A stretch of DNA of 24,172 nt from contig VSOK01000041.1 in NCBI GenBank assembly GCA_009774765.1, positions 1 to 24,172 of the forward strand, read 5' to 3'. Source of the stretch: Bacteroidales bacterium. Lineage in GTDB: Bacteria; Bacteroidota; Bacteroidia; Bacteroidales; UBA932. This document shows, piece by piece, positions 8,248 to 15,948 of the stretch. How positions within the stretch are numbered: position 1 is the stretch's first letter; every line of letters begins with the position of its first letter. The notes beneath the pieces are model-generated. The model saw only the letters and a program-made list of their open reading frames with translations. It had not been told where the DNA came from and made no database searches. A program made the translations under genes and the position numbers.

Positions 8248-11200
8248 CTAATCGTTTTGCACGGTCATAAGTTCACCCAGCCTGTTGAGACGCACCTCAA
8301 CATTGCTTTTGACATCATCATCCTTTTCAGGGCTGTATCCTTCAAGGATACTTTCAAAAGTGGCCTTGGCCTGCTCATACTCACCCTGTTCGGCAAATGC
8401 GTCTCCAAGCACGATGAACGATTTTGCAAGCCAGTACTGATGCGGAGTACCAGCATCCGCCAGAGCATAGACCTTGTCTTCAACGGCCTTGAACTCACCC
8501 CTCTCATAGCTGTCGAGCACAAGTATATAGGCCGCTTCGGCACCATATCCGTCAGAAGGATTCTCAGCCAAAGGCGCAAGGGCAGCCAAGGCCTCGTCCC
8601 TCATACTCATACCCAGATATGACTTGGCTATGATATAGTCCGCCTCACGCACAGTCTCAGGACCGCTGGCCTCGCTTCTTTTGACGGTCTCGGCATTTTT
8701 CAGAGCCTGCCCATATTTCTTTCCAGCATAAGCGGAACGCATCATACCGAGCACGGCCGAATATTTGTTGCCGGGCATAACGGCCCTGTCATACAGCTGT
8801 GAATATCCGCTGAAGGCATCGTCATACATCTGAAGCTGATATGAAAGGGCGGCATATCCGGCAATGGAAAGCTCCGCGAACGATCCGCTTCCGTTCTTCA
8901 TGACATAGGCATAGTGGTCACGAGCCCTTTCCCTGTCCCCTGAAGCCTTGTATGACTCCGCCAGATAGAATTCCGCCTGAGGGACACCGGACCCGTCCGG
9001 ATAGCGTCCGATATATGAATTGAGGGAGGCGATCGCCTTCTGGTAGTTCCCCGACAGGAAAATCTGTTCGGCGGCACTGAATATCATCTGCTCCTTCTCC
9101 TGATCGGTCTTTACGGAAGACCTGCCGATATTGTCTATGTAGGCAAGGTAGCTGTCCGGATCATTTCCGGTCTGGTAGATGGACTCGATGGCCGCAAGAG
9201 CGTCATCCGCATATTGCGACTTGGGCATCTGCTCCACAACCTTCTTGAAATAGCCCAGAGCCTTGTCCGTCTCAGACCTGTTCCTTGACAGGGTGCCAAG
9301 CTCTATAAGAGACATCGCCATATAGGTGCTGTCCTTCACATTGCTTATGAGACGGTTGAAGCACTCCACAGCCTTGGCATCGCTTCCGGCACGCACGTAT
9401 GAACGTCCCAGCTCATACATTGCTTCCGGATAAAAGGCCGAGGAAGGATCTGCGTCTACAACAGCGGAAAGAACGGATATCTTCTTGGCTCCGTCTCCCG
9501 TCAGTCCGTATGACAATGCCGCCTGATAATATGGATATATGTCATTGACATCATAATAATCTTTCAGAAGAGCCTTATATGACTCAAGGGCCGAGCGGTA
9601 GTTCCTCTGGAAGAAAAAGCTGTCACCCCTGCGCAGAAGCGACTCTTTCCTGTAGACGGTCTTGCCGGACTTGAGATATTCGGAGAACCATTTCTCCGCA
9701 TTCTTGTAGTCGCCTTTCTGGAAATGGCTGTATGCGATATTATAAGGTATCAGATACGACTCGTCCATACTGTAAAGGGCTGACGTATTGTACAGGTCCC
9801 TGAGAGTTGACAGCGCATTGTCATACTGCCCGTCACGGTAATACGACTCGGCAAGCCAGAAACGGGAAAGCTGGTTGAACATGCCGCGTCTGTCAGAATA
9901 GTATGCCGAGGCCTTCAGGCAAGGTATCGCAGCCCTCCATGAGCCTTCCTGGACAAGCTGGCTGGCACGCAGATAGTGAGCCTTCATATAATTGGACTTC
10001 ATATCGTCGTCCAGTTCGTCTATCCTGTCATACGCATCCACGGCCGCGGCATAGTCACGGCTGTTCAATGCGCCCATGGCTATGTAGGCATATATCCTGT
10101 CCCCCCTTTTCCTGTCGGAATATCTTTCGAGATAGCTGTTGAACGCAGAAATGTCATTGTTGAGGTCAAAAGCCAGCTTGGCATAGTTGTAATATGCGTC
10201 CTCGGCTATGACCGGATTGTACTGAGGGACTGAAGCATCCTTGAAAGCCCCCATCGCGGCAACCTTGTTTTTCAGCTGTATATAACTGTATGCCAGTTCA
10301 TAATTTGCTATCTGCCCCAATGAGTCCGTCCTGTCGGTCATCATAGAGAAATTGTCCACAGCTCCTTTCCAGTCCTTGGCGGCATACATTACGGAGCCGG
10401 CATAGAAATAATCCGAGCGGCTTTCGGCCTTTTCCGCACTGCCGCTCATATCGTAATACCGGCGCGCCGTCTCCACGTCACCGAGCACAAGCCCCGACTC
10501 AGAGATAAGCCTGGCGAGCTGCACCTTGCGGTCCTCAGGCACAGAAGGAATCATATCCGGACCGTTCTCAAGCACATAGCCATAGTCCTTGTCCATAAAA
10601 CGGCACTCAAGAATATAGTAATTGGACATTTCCTTGAAACGGTGATCCCTTGAAGCCTCCCTGAACCAGGATTCAGCCTCGGAAAACATAGATTTCTGAT
10701 AGCATATATATCCGAGAGTATAACGTGACGGAGCCGTATAGTCTGAATGCGGCAAAGCCACCACCTCCTTGAAACGGGTATATGCCCTGTCAAGGTTACC
10801 GGTCTCAAAGTCACAATATGCTTTTTTGAATATGAATTCAGGTACCTGGCGGCGGTAGAGCTGGCTTCTGGATATTTTAGCGAACTCAGCGGATGCGCCC
10901 TTATAGTCGGACGCGTCAAAAAGATTCATACCATAATAATACCTCATCTGCGGAATCAGTCCGGAATACGGATACCTGCGTATATAGTCATCCATCATTG
11001 TCCTGTATCCGTCCCTTGACAGGCGCACCGCACACAGCACCCTGTAGCCTTCGGCCTCGAAATCGTCCCTCTTCCTGGAGATTTCGGCAAATGCGGCTTC
11101 CGACCGCTCATACATACCTCTTCCATACAGGCCCAATGCCTGTCTGAACTCCCGGTCGCGCACAGGACCCAATCCGTCATAAGACTGCAACAGAGCCCCG

Positions 11201-11265
11201 GATGATACTCCGGCAGACAAAATTACAGCCGAAAAGACGGCCACAACGAAATTCAGTTTCATCAT
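8248..11265 (-). CDS. Large periplasmic tetratricopeptide-repeat protein (1005 aa)
   Basis: An N-terminal signal sequence (about 1-24, NFVVAVFSAVILSAGVSSGA) is followed by nearly continuous helical TPR/Sel1-like repeats from about residue 35 to 990. Examples are GDYKNAEKWFSEYLKSG, RNYRSALESYKALLKDYY and ARDHYAYVMKNGSG. There is no lipobox cysteine at the cleavage site and no enzymatic domain, so it looks like a soluble scaffold, by analogy with BamD/YbgF-type periplasmic TPR proteins but far longer. It is the first gene of a two-gene unit with the barrel protein 6 nt downstream, and it diverges from ftsE across 102 bp. Two consecutive ATG codons start it (11265 and 11262), about 16 bp beyond a TAAATTTG box. 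The exact function is unknown. Confidence 0.87.
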   Translation of the reverse strand: MMKLNFVVAVFSAVILSAGVSSGALLQSYDGLGPVRDREFRQALGLYGRGMYERSEAAFAEISRKRDDFEAEGYRVLCAVRLSRDGYRTMMDDYIRRYPYSGLIPQMRYYYGMNLFDASDYKGASAEFAKISRSQLYRRQVPEFIFKKAYCDFETGNLDRAYTRFKEVVALPHSDYTAPSRYTLGYICYQKSMFSEAESWFREASRDHRFKEMSNYYILECRFMDKDYGYVLENGPDMIPSVPEDRKVQLARLISESGLVLGDVETARRYYDMSGSAEKAESRSDYFYAGSVMYAAKDWKGAVDNFSMMTDRTDSLGQIANYELAYSYIQLKNKVAAMGAFKDASVPQYNPVIAEDAYYNYAKLAFDLNNDISAFNSYLERYSDRKRGDRIYAYIAMGALNSRDYAAAVDAYDRIDELDDDMKSNYMKAHYLRASQLVQEGSWRAAIPCLKASAYYSDRRGMFNQLSRFWLAESYYRDGQYDNALSTLRDLYNTSALYSMDESYLIPYNIAYSHFQKGDYKNAEKWFSEYLKSGKTVYRKESLLRRGDSFFFQRNYRSALESYKALLKDYYDVNDIYPYYQAALSYGLTGDGAKKISVLSAVVDADPSSAFYPEAMYELGRSYVRAGSDAKAVECFNRLISNVKDSTYMAMSLIELGTLSRNRSETDKALGYFKKVVEQMPKSQYADDALAAIESIYQTGNDPDSYLAYIDNIGRSSVKTDQEKEQMIFSAAEQIFLSGNYQKAIASLNSYIGRYPDGSGVPQAEFYLAESYKASGDRERARDHYAYVMKNGSGSFAELSIAGYAALSYQLQMYDDAFSGYSQLYDRAVMPGNKYSAVLGMMRSAYAGKKYGQALKNAETVKRSEASGPETVREADYIIAKSYLGMSMRDEALAALAPLAENPSDGYGAEAAYILVLDSYERGEFKAVEDKVYALADAGTPHQYWLAKSFIVLGDAFAEQGEYEQAKATFESILEGYSPEKDDDVKSNVEVRLNRLGELMTVQND

Positions 11266-11280
11266 TGCACAAAATTTTTA

Positions 11281-11288
11281 CAAATTTA
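11281..11288 (-). promoter_or_regulatory. -7 promoter box for the TPR/barrel unit
   Basis: The minus strand reads TAAATTTG, an exact TAnnTTTG match, about 16 bp upstream of the TPR protein ATG. This implies a very short leader. No good TTTG -33 box is visible. It lies back to back with the ftsE promoter. Confidence 0.5.
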
Positions 11289-11334
11289 GAATATGTTTTG
11301 GATAATCAGGAATCTGTTTAAGAAATTTTTCCGC

Positions 11335-11350
11335 TATATTTGTACGTTTG
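11335..11350 (+). promoter_or_regulatory. Two abutting -7 boxes ahead of ftsE
   Basis: TATATTTG (11335-11342) and TACGTTTG (11343-11350) are adjacent exact matches to TAnnTTTG. Either would start transcription just before the ATG at 11368. This rules against the longer reading frame that opens at 11293, because its first codons would lie upstream of the promoter. Confidence 0.55.
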
Positions 11351-11367
11351 TATATATCACAACTGGT

Positions 11368-12084
11368 ATGGAAGAGAAAATCCCTGTAATATCACTGGAA
11401 CAGGCTGATATCGTAAATGGAGAAAGTACGGTAATCTATGGAATGGATATGAATATCTATCCCGGCGATTTTGTATATATAGTAGGAAAAGTCGGGACAG
11501 GAAAGACATCCATAATAAGGACTGTAATCGCTGAAAACCCTCTGACCAAAGGGACCGGCAAGGTATGCGGTTTCGACCTCAACGGACTGAAGGCAAAGGA
11601 CATCCCCTACCTCAGGAGAAAAATGGGAGTGGTTTTTCAGGATTTCCAGCTGCTGATGGACAGAAGCGTGGAGGACAATCTCATATTCGTGCTGAAAGCC
11701 ACAGGATGGAAAGACAGTACGGCCATATCCAAACGGATATCGGAAGTCCTTGATGCCGTCGGCATGTCATACAAGGCGCACAAGATGCCTCACCAGCTGT
11801 CCGGAGGAGAACAGCAGAGAATAGCCATAGCGCGGTCACTTCTCAATTCACCGGAAGTGATAATCGCTGACGAGCCTACAGGAAACCTTGATCCGGAGAC
11901 AGCGGACGGAATAATGCAGCTGCTCAAAAGGATCAACACCGAAGAAGGTACGGCCATCGTCATGGTGACCCACAATATGAACCTCTGCGACAGATACCAG
12001 GGAAGAATGATGGTATGCAAGGACGAGAAGTGCCAGGAAAAGGAATGCGAAGAAATAATAGACCTCTCAATAACTGACTTATGA
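11368..12084 (+). CDS. ftsE: Cell-division ABC ATPase FtsE
   Basis: A 238-aa ABC ATPase. It shows Walker A GKVGTGKTS (40-48), Q-loop Gln91 (VVFQDFQLL), the signature LSGGEQQR (144-151), Walker B VIIADEP (164-170) and H-loop His202 (MVTHN). The QDFQLLMDRSVEDN stretch and overall length fit FtsE, which with the membrane protein FtsX controls septal peptidoglycan hydrolases. LolD-type lipoprotein ATPases are the main alternative. Walker A has Val-Gly-Thr where many ABC proteins have Ser-Gly-Ser. The C-terminal tail is rich in Cys and Glu (CKDEKCQEKECEE). No ftsX is adjacent; the next gene, nth, overlaps by 4 nt (ATGA). The ATG at 11368 is preferred over 11293 because of the promoter boxes and because the fold begins there. 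Confidence 0.9.
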   Translation: MEEKIPVISLEQADIVNGESTVIYGMDMNIYPGDFVYIVGKVGTGKTSIIRTVIAENPLTKGTGKVCGFDLNGLKAKDIPYLRRKMGVVFQDFQLLMDRSVEDNLIFVLKATGWKDSTAISKRISEVLDAVGMSYKAHKMPHQLSGGEQQRIAIARSLLNSPEVIIADEPTGNLDPETADGIMQLLKRINTEEGTAIVMVTHNMNLCDRYQGRMMVCKDEKCQEKECEEIIDLSITDL

Positions 12085-12728
12085 AAAGGGCGGACAGGTA
12101 TGCTGAAGTCATAGGATGGTTCGAGGCAAATGCACAGGCTGCGGAAACGGAGCTGCAATATGACACTCCTTTCCATCTTCTCATAGCGGTCATATTGTCC
12201 GCGCAATGCACAGACAGAAGAGTAAATATGCACACTCCTGAGATTTTCAGGAGATTTCCGGGACCGGAGGACCTTGCGGCGGCATCGTTCGATGAAGTCT
12301 ACGGGCTTATAAAGTCCATAACTTTTCCCAACAACAAGACCAAAAATCTGATCGGAATGGCGCAAAGATTGCTAAGCGACTTCGGCGGAGAGGTACCGGA
12401 AGACCCACAGAAGCTTGTGACTCTTCCCGGAGTTGGGCGAAAGACGGCAAATGTGATAGCGTCAGTGGTCTACAACAAACCTGTGATAGCAGTGGACACC
12501 CACGTGTTCAGAGTCTCACGCAGAATCGGACTGTCCGACGGAGAGACTGTCGAAGCCGTTGAACGCGACCTCACTTCCAATATCGCTCCTGAACTCAGAC
12601 CTGCGGCGCACCACTGGCTGATACTCCATGGACGCTATGTCTGCACGGCAAGAAAGCCCAAATGCGGAGAATGCGGTCTGCAGCAATGGTGCAGGACATA
12701 TATTGAAAACAATTTCAAATCCTTATAA
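12081..12728 (+). CDS. nth: Endonuclease III
   Basis: A 215-aa base-excision-repair DNA glycosylase/AP lyase acting on oxidised pyrimidines. The helix-hairpin-helix LPGVGRKTAN contains catalytic Lys121, and Asp139 lies in VDTHVFR. A C-terminal [4Fe-4S] motif has cysteines 188, 195, 198 and 204 (spacing C-x6-C-x2-C-x5-C). All residues needed for bifunctional activity are present and the length is standard. The start codon overlaps the ftsE stop in an ATGA arrangement, and the antiporter gene follows after 15 bp, so it is the second gene of a four-gene plus-strand operon. Confidence 0.96.
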   Translation: MKRADRYAEVIGWFEANAQAAETELQYDTPFHLLIAVILSAQCTDRRVNMHTPEIFRRFPGPEDLAAASFDEVYGLIKSITFPNNKTKNLIGMAQRLLSDFGGEVPEDPQKLVTLPGVGRKTANVIASVVYNKPVIAVDTHVFRVSRRIGLSDGETVEAVERDLTSNIAPELRPAAHHWLILHGRYVCTARKPKCGECGLQQWCRTYIENNFKSL

Positions 12729-12743
12729 CTGAGAATTTGACAG

Positions 12744-14225
12744 ATGATTTATTTCACCTCTGAAAACCTGCTTTTTGTAGGTTCGATCCTGATATTTACG
12801 AGCATTCTAATAAGCAAGGCCGGCTTCCGCTTCGGACTTCCGTCCCTCCTGCTTTTTCTTCTGGTGGGAATGCTGTTCGGCAGCGACGGTCTCGGCCTGC
12901 AGTTCGACAATGTGCGGCAGGCACAGTTCGTAGGTATAGTGGCATTGTGCGTCATCCTGTTTACTGGAGGTCTCGAGACGAAGATCAAGGAGATAAAACC
13001 GGTCCTCGCGCCCGGACTTGCCCTGTCCACGATAGGAGTCATATTGACGACCGCCCTTACCGGAGGGTTCGTGTACCTTATCTCCGGATGGGACAAGATC
13101 CCCATCGCCCTTCCTCTTGTGACCTGCCTGCTTATGGCGGCGACTATGTCTTCCACAGATTCAGCGGCCGTATTCAACCTGCTTAGAGGCAAGAACGTAA
13201 ATCTTAAAAACAATCTCAAGCCGGTCCTTGAGCTTGAGAGCGGAAGCAACGACCCGATGGCATACATACTTACCATCGTGCTGATACAGGTAGCCACTGA
13301 CATCGCGGCGGCAGGTACAGGCGACACAGGTACCTGGAAAGTAGTGTCAAATGCCCTTCTTGTACTTCTTATGCAGTTCGGGGCAGGTACAGGAACAGGT
13401 CTGTTCATGGGATATCTTTCGGTGAGGATAATCAACAGGATAAACCTCAGGAACACCCCTCTGTATGCAATTATGCTTCTGAGCATCGTATTCTTCACAT
13501 TCTCAATCGCAGGATTCCTGCACGGCAACGGCTATCTTGCCGTATACATAGCCGGAATAGTGATAGGAAACCATAAGATCACCAACAGGAAAGAGATATC
13601 ATCTTTCCTTGACGGGATGACATGGCTGATGCAGATAGGAATGTTCCTTACCCTCGGCCTGCTTGTGGAACCGAGCGAAATGATAAAGCTTGCTCCTATG
13701 GCACTGCTGATCGGAGCGTTCATGATGCTGATAGCGCGTCCCGCCAGCGTATTCCTCACGCTGCTTCCGTTCAGGAAGATAAGCCTGAAATCAAAGACTT
13801 TCATCTCCTGGGTCGGACTCCGAGGAGCAGTACCGATAATATTCGCCACCTATCCGGTCATCGACGGTATACCAGGTTCAGACCAGATTTTCAATATAGT
13901 CTTCTTCATCACCCTGCTGTCTCTTGTAATCCAGGGCACCACCATAACGCCTGTAGCCTCATTGCTGAAGCTGAATGAGCCTATGCCTGAAAAACACGAC
14001 ATGTTCGGCATAGAAGTGCCGGAAGAGGCAGGTAAGCTGGCAGAGCTTACACTTACCGAGGACTCGCTCCTTCACGGAGATACGCTCAAGGAGCTGAAAC
14101 TGCCTGAGGGTATGCTTGTCATGATGATAAAACGGAATGACAAATTCATAGTTCCCAACGGGCGTGTGAAACTTTACTCAGGAGACCGCCTGCTTATTAT
14201 TTCCGACAGGATCAATGAGCCATAG
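12744..14225 (+). CDS. CPA1-family K+(Na+)/H+ antiporter with C-terminal RCK_C domain
   Basis: A 493-aa inner-membrane protein with about 12-13 hydrophobic helices up to residue 400. It carries the CPA1 transport motifs MSSTDSAA (136-142) and ELESGSNDP (163-171). The last ~75 residues (LTEDSLLHGDTLKELKLPEG to the end) form a TrkA-C/RCK_C-like ligand-binding domain, as in NhaP2/CvrA antiporters that export K+ or Na+ in exchange for protons. Ion preference cannot be read from sequence. RCK_C domains in some cation transporters bind cyclic-di-AMP, so a link with the PgpH-like enzyme in this window is conceivable but unproven. It starts 15 bp after nth, and its last 11 nt overlap the next gene. 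Confidence 0.93.
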   Translation: MIYFTSENLLFVGSILIFTSILISKAGFRFGLPSLLLFLLVGMLFGSDGLGLQFDNVRQAQFVGIVALCVILFTGGLETKIKEIKPVLAPGLALSTIGVILTTALTGGFVYLISGWDKIPIALPLVTCLLMAATMSSTDSAAVFNLLRGKNVNLKNNLKPVLELESGSNDPMAYILTIVLIQVATDIAAAGTGDTGTWKVVSNALLVLLMQFGAGTGTGLFMGYLSVRIINRINLRNTPLYAIMLLSIVFFTFSIAGFLHGNGYLAVYIAGIVIGNHKITNRKEISSFLDGMTWLMQIGMFLTLGLLVEPSEMIKLAPMALLIGAFMMLIARPASVFLTLLPFRKISLKSKTFISWVGLRGAVPIIFATYPVIDGIPGSDQIFNIVFFITLLSLVIQGTTITPVASLLKLNEPMPEKHDMFGIEVPEEAGKLAELTLTEDSLLHGDTLKELKLPEGMLVMMIKRNDKFIVPNGRVKLYSGDRLLIISDRINEP

Positions 14226-15948
14226 AGACAAGAGCACAGCACCGTTTACAAACCCTTTCAGATATTCACCGTCGGATGAAGTCCGGGAGGCGGCATCCCA
14301 TATAATATCATATATAGACGGTTCGGAAAGTCTCAGCAAGGATTTCGGCGAAGGTAAAATGCTGGGAGTGCTTATCGCAGACTCCGGCGAAGACGGAAGC
14401 AGAATATCAATAGCCGCATTCTCGGGCAATGCCGGAGGACGCAATGTCATCGACGGATTTGTCCCTCCCGTATTTGATCTTCTGGACCCTTCAGGACATT
14501 TCAAGCGGACTGAAGCGGGCATCAGCAGAATAAATGAAGAAATTTCCGCCATCGAGAATTCCGCCATATATAAAGAGGCAAAGGATGATATGGAAAGGAC
14601 CGCTGCCGGATGGGAGAGGAAAATAAAGGAATACAGAGCCTTTATGGCAGACGAGAAACAGAAGCGCGAACGGATAAGAAGCACCTCTTCCGACAACGGG
14701 ACGCTTTCCGCTCTGATAAGGGAAAGCCAGTTCCAGAAGGCGCAGTCAAAAAGGCTGAAGGCAATGGCCGCCGCCGAGACGAAAGAGGCCGAACAGCGTT
14801 TTGCGCAGATCCGTGAGGCGGCAGAGTGTCTGAAAGACAAGCGTCAGCGTATGTCAGACGATCTGCAGCGTTGGATCTTCCGGAATTTCATAGTGCGCAA
14901 TGCCAGAGGAGAAGAGAGGAGCATATACGACATCTTTGCAGACAAGGGGCTTGTGCCTCCGGCAGGTACAGGAGAATGCGCCGCGCCGAAACTGCTCCAA
15001 TATGCCTACACGCACAATCTGAGACCTGTGGCAATGGGAGAGTTCTGGTATTGTTCCCCAAAGGATACGGACAGAAAGCTGGATGATGCCAATGACATCG
15101 GAGAAAAAGAATCCGGACAGAGAATCAGAGGTATGTTCTATCCGTCCTGCAAAAGCAAATGCGGTCCTCTGCTTGAGTATATGCTGCAGGGACTTGACAT
15201 TGAAAAGTCATTCGAGCCGGCACAGGAACTGCCTGAGATTCTTTGGGAAGACGAGGTTATGACTGTGGTCTCAAAGCCTTCAGGAATGCTATGCGTTCCA
15301 GGAAAGACAGGCGGAGAATCTCTGCAGGAATGGCTTCAGAAGCATTACCGGACTGCAAGCATCGGCGGTAGCCACACCGTAATATATTCCGTGCACAGGC
15401 TGGATATGGACACATCCGGAATTGTGGTGTTCGCCAAGACACCGCAGGCGCAGCGGGAACTTCAGAGACAGTTTGCATCCAGAGAGGTGCAGAAGACATA
15501 TATTGCAGTCGTCGAGAACCGGATGAGGCTCAAAGCCGGTGAAGAAGGCGTCATAAATCTGCCTCTTTCAGCGGATTTTGACAACAGGCCGGCACAGAAG
15601 GTGGATATGCAGAACGGACGGCCGTCCCTGACCGGCTACAGGGTAATCGGGTTCTCTGAAACTGCGGATTTGGAAGACTGCAGCGGATGCCTGTCGGATA
15701 CAGGCAGGTTCGCCGTGGTAGAGTTCCGTCCAGAGACAGGAAGGACACATCAGCTCAGAGTGCATTCCGCCTCAGGGCTCGGATGTCCAATCGCCGGTGA
15801 CAGGATATACGGAGGAGGAAATCAGGCAGAACGCCTGTGTCTTCACGCGGAGAGCATAAGACTCAGCCATCCAATAACAGGCAATACATTGGAATTCACG
15901 AAGAAGGCACACTTCAAACGCTACAGTGCGGATGTGACGAAAAGATAG
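14215..15948 (+). CDS. RluA-family pseudouridine synthase with long N-terminal extension
   Basis: A 577-aa protein. The C-terminal ~240 residues are an RluA-type pseudouridine synthase: VHRLDMDTSG with catalytic Asp397, SKPSGMLCVPG before it, and ETGRTHQLRVHSASGLGCPIAGDRIYG after it. Substrate (23S rRNA and/or tRNA position) is not determined. The first ~335 residues are unlike canonical RluA: an alpha/beta region (45-90), a charged helical, probably coiled-coil stretch (about 100-220), then a segment with paired cysteines (GECAAPKLLQYAY, FYPSCKSKCGPLL). I believe this extended form is usual in Bacteroidales. The start overlaps the antiporter stop by 11 nt, and the last 28 nt overlap the convergent methyltransferase gene. 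Confidence 0.9.
   Translation: MSHRDKSTAPFTNPFRYSPSDEVREAASHIISYIDGSESLSKDFGEGKMLGVLIADSGEDGSRISIAAFSGNAGGRNVIDGFVPPVFDLLDPSGHFKRTEAGISRINEEISAIENSAIYKEAKDDMERTAAGWERKIKEYRAFMADEKQKRERIRSTSSDNGTLSALIRESQFQKAQSKRLKAMAAAETKEAEQRFAQIREAAECLKDKRQRMSDDLQRWIFRNFIVRNARGEERSIYDIFADKGLVPPAGTGECAAPKLLQYAYTHNLRPVAMGEFWYCSPKDTDRKLDDANDIGEKESGQRIRGMFYPSCKSKCGPLLEYMLQGLDIEKSFEPAQELPEILWEDEVMTVVSKPSGMLCVPGKTGGESLQEWLQKHYRTASIGGSHTVIYSVHRLDMDTSGIVVFAKTPQAQRELQRQFASREVQKTYIAVVENRMRLKAGEEGVINLPLSADFDNRPAQKVDMQNGRPSLTGYRVIGFSETADLEDCSGCLSDTGRFAVVEFRPETGRTHQLRVHSASGLGCPIAGDRIYGGGNQAERLCLHAESIRLSHPITGNTLEFTKKAHFKRYSADVTKR

Noticed and set aside
11293..11367. Upstream extension of ftsE by 25 codons
   Set aside because: It would start before the two TAnnTTTG boxes, and the added residues do not belong to the ABC fold.
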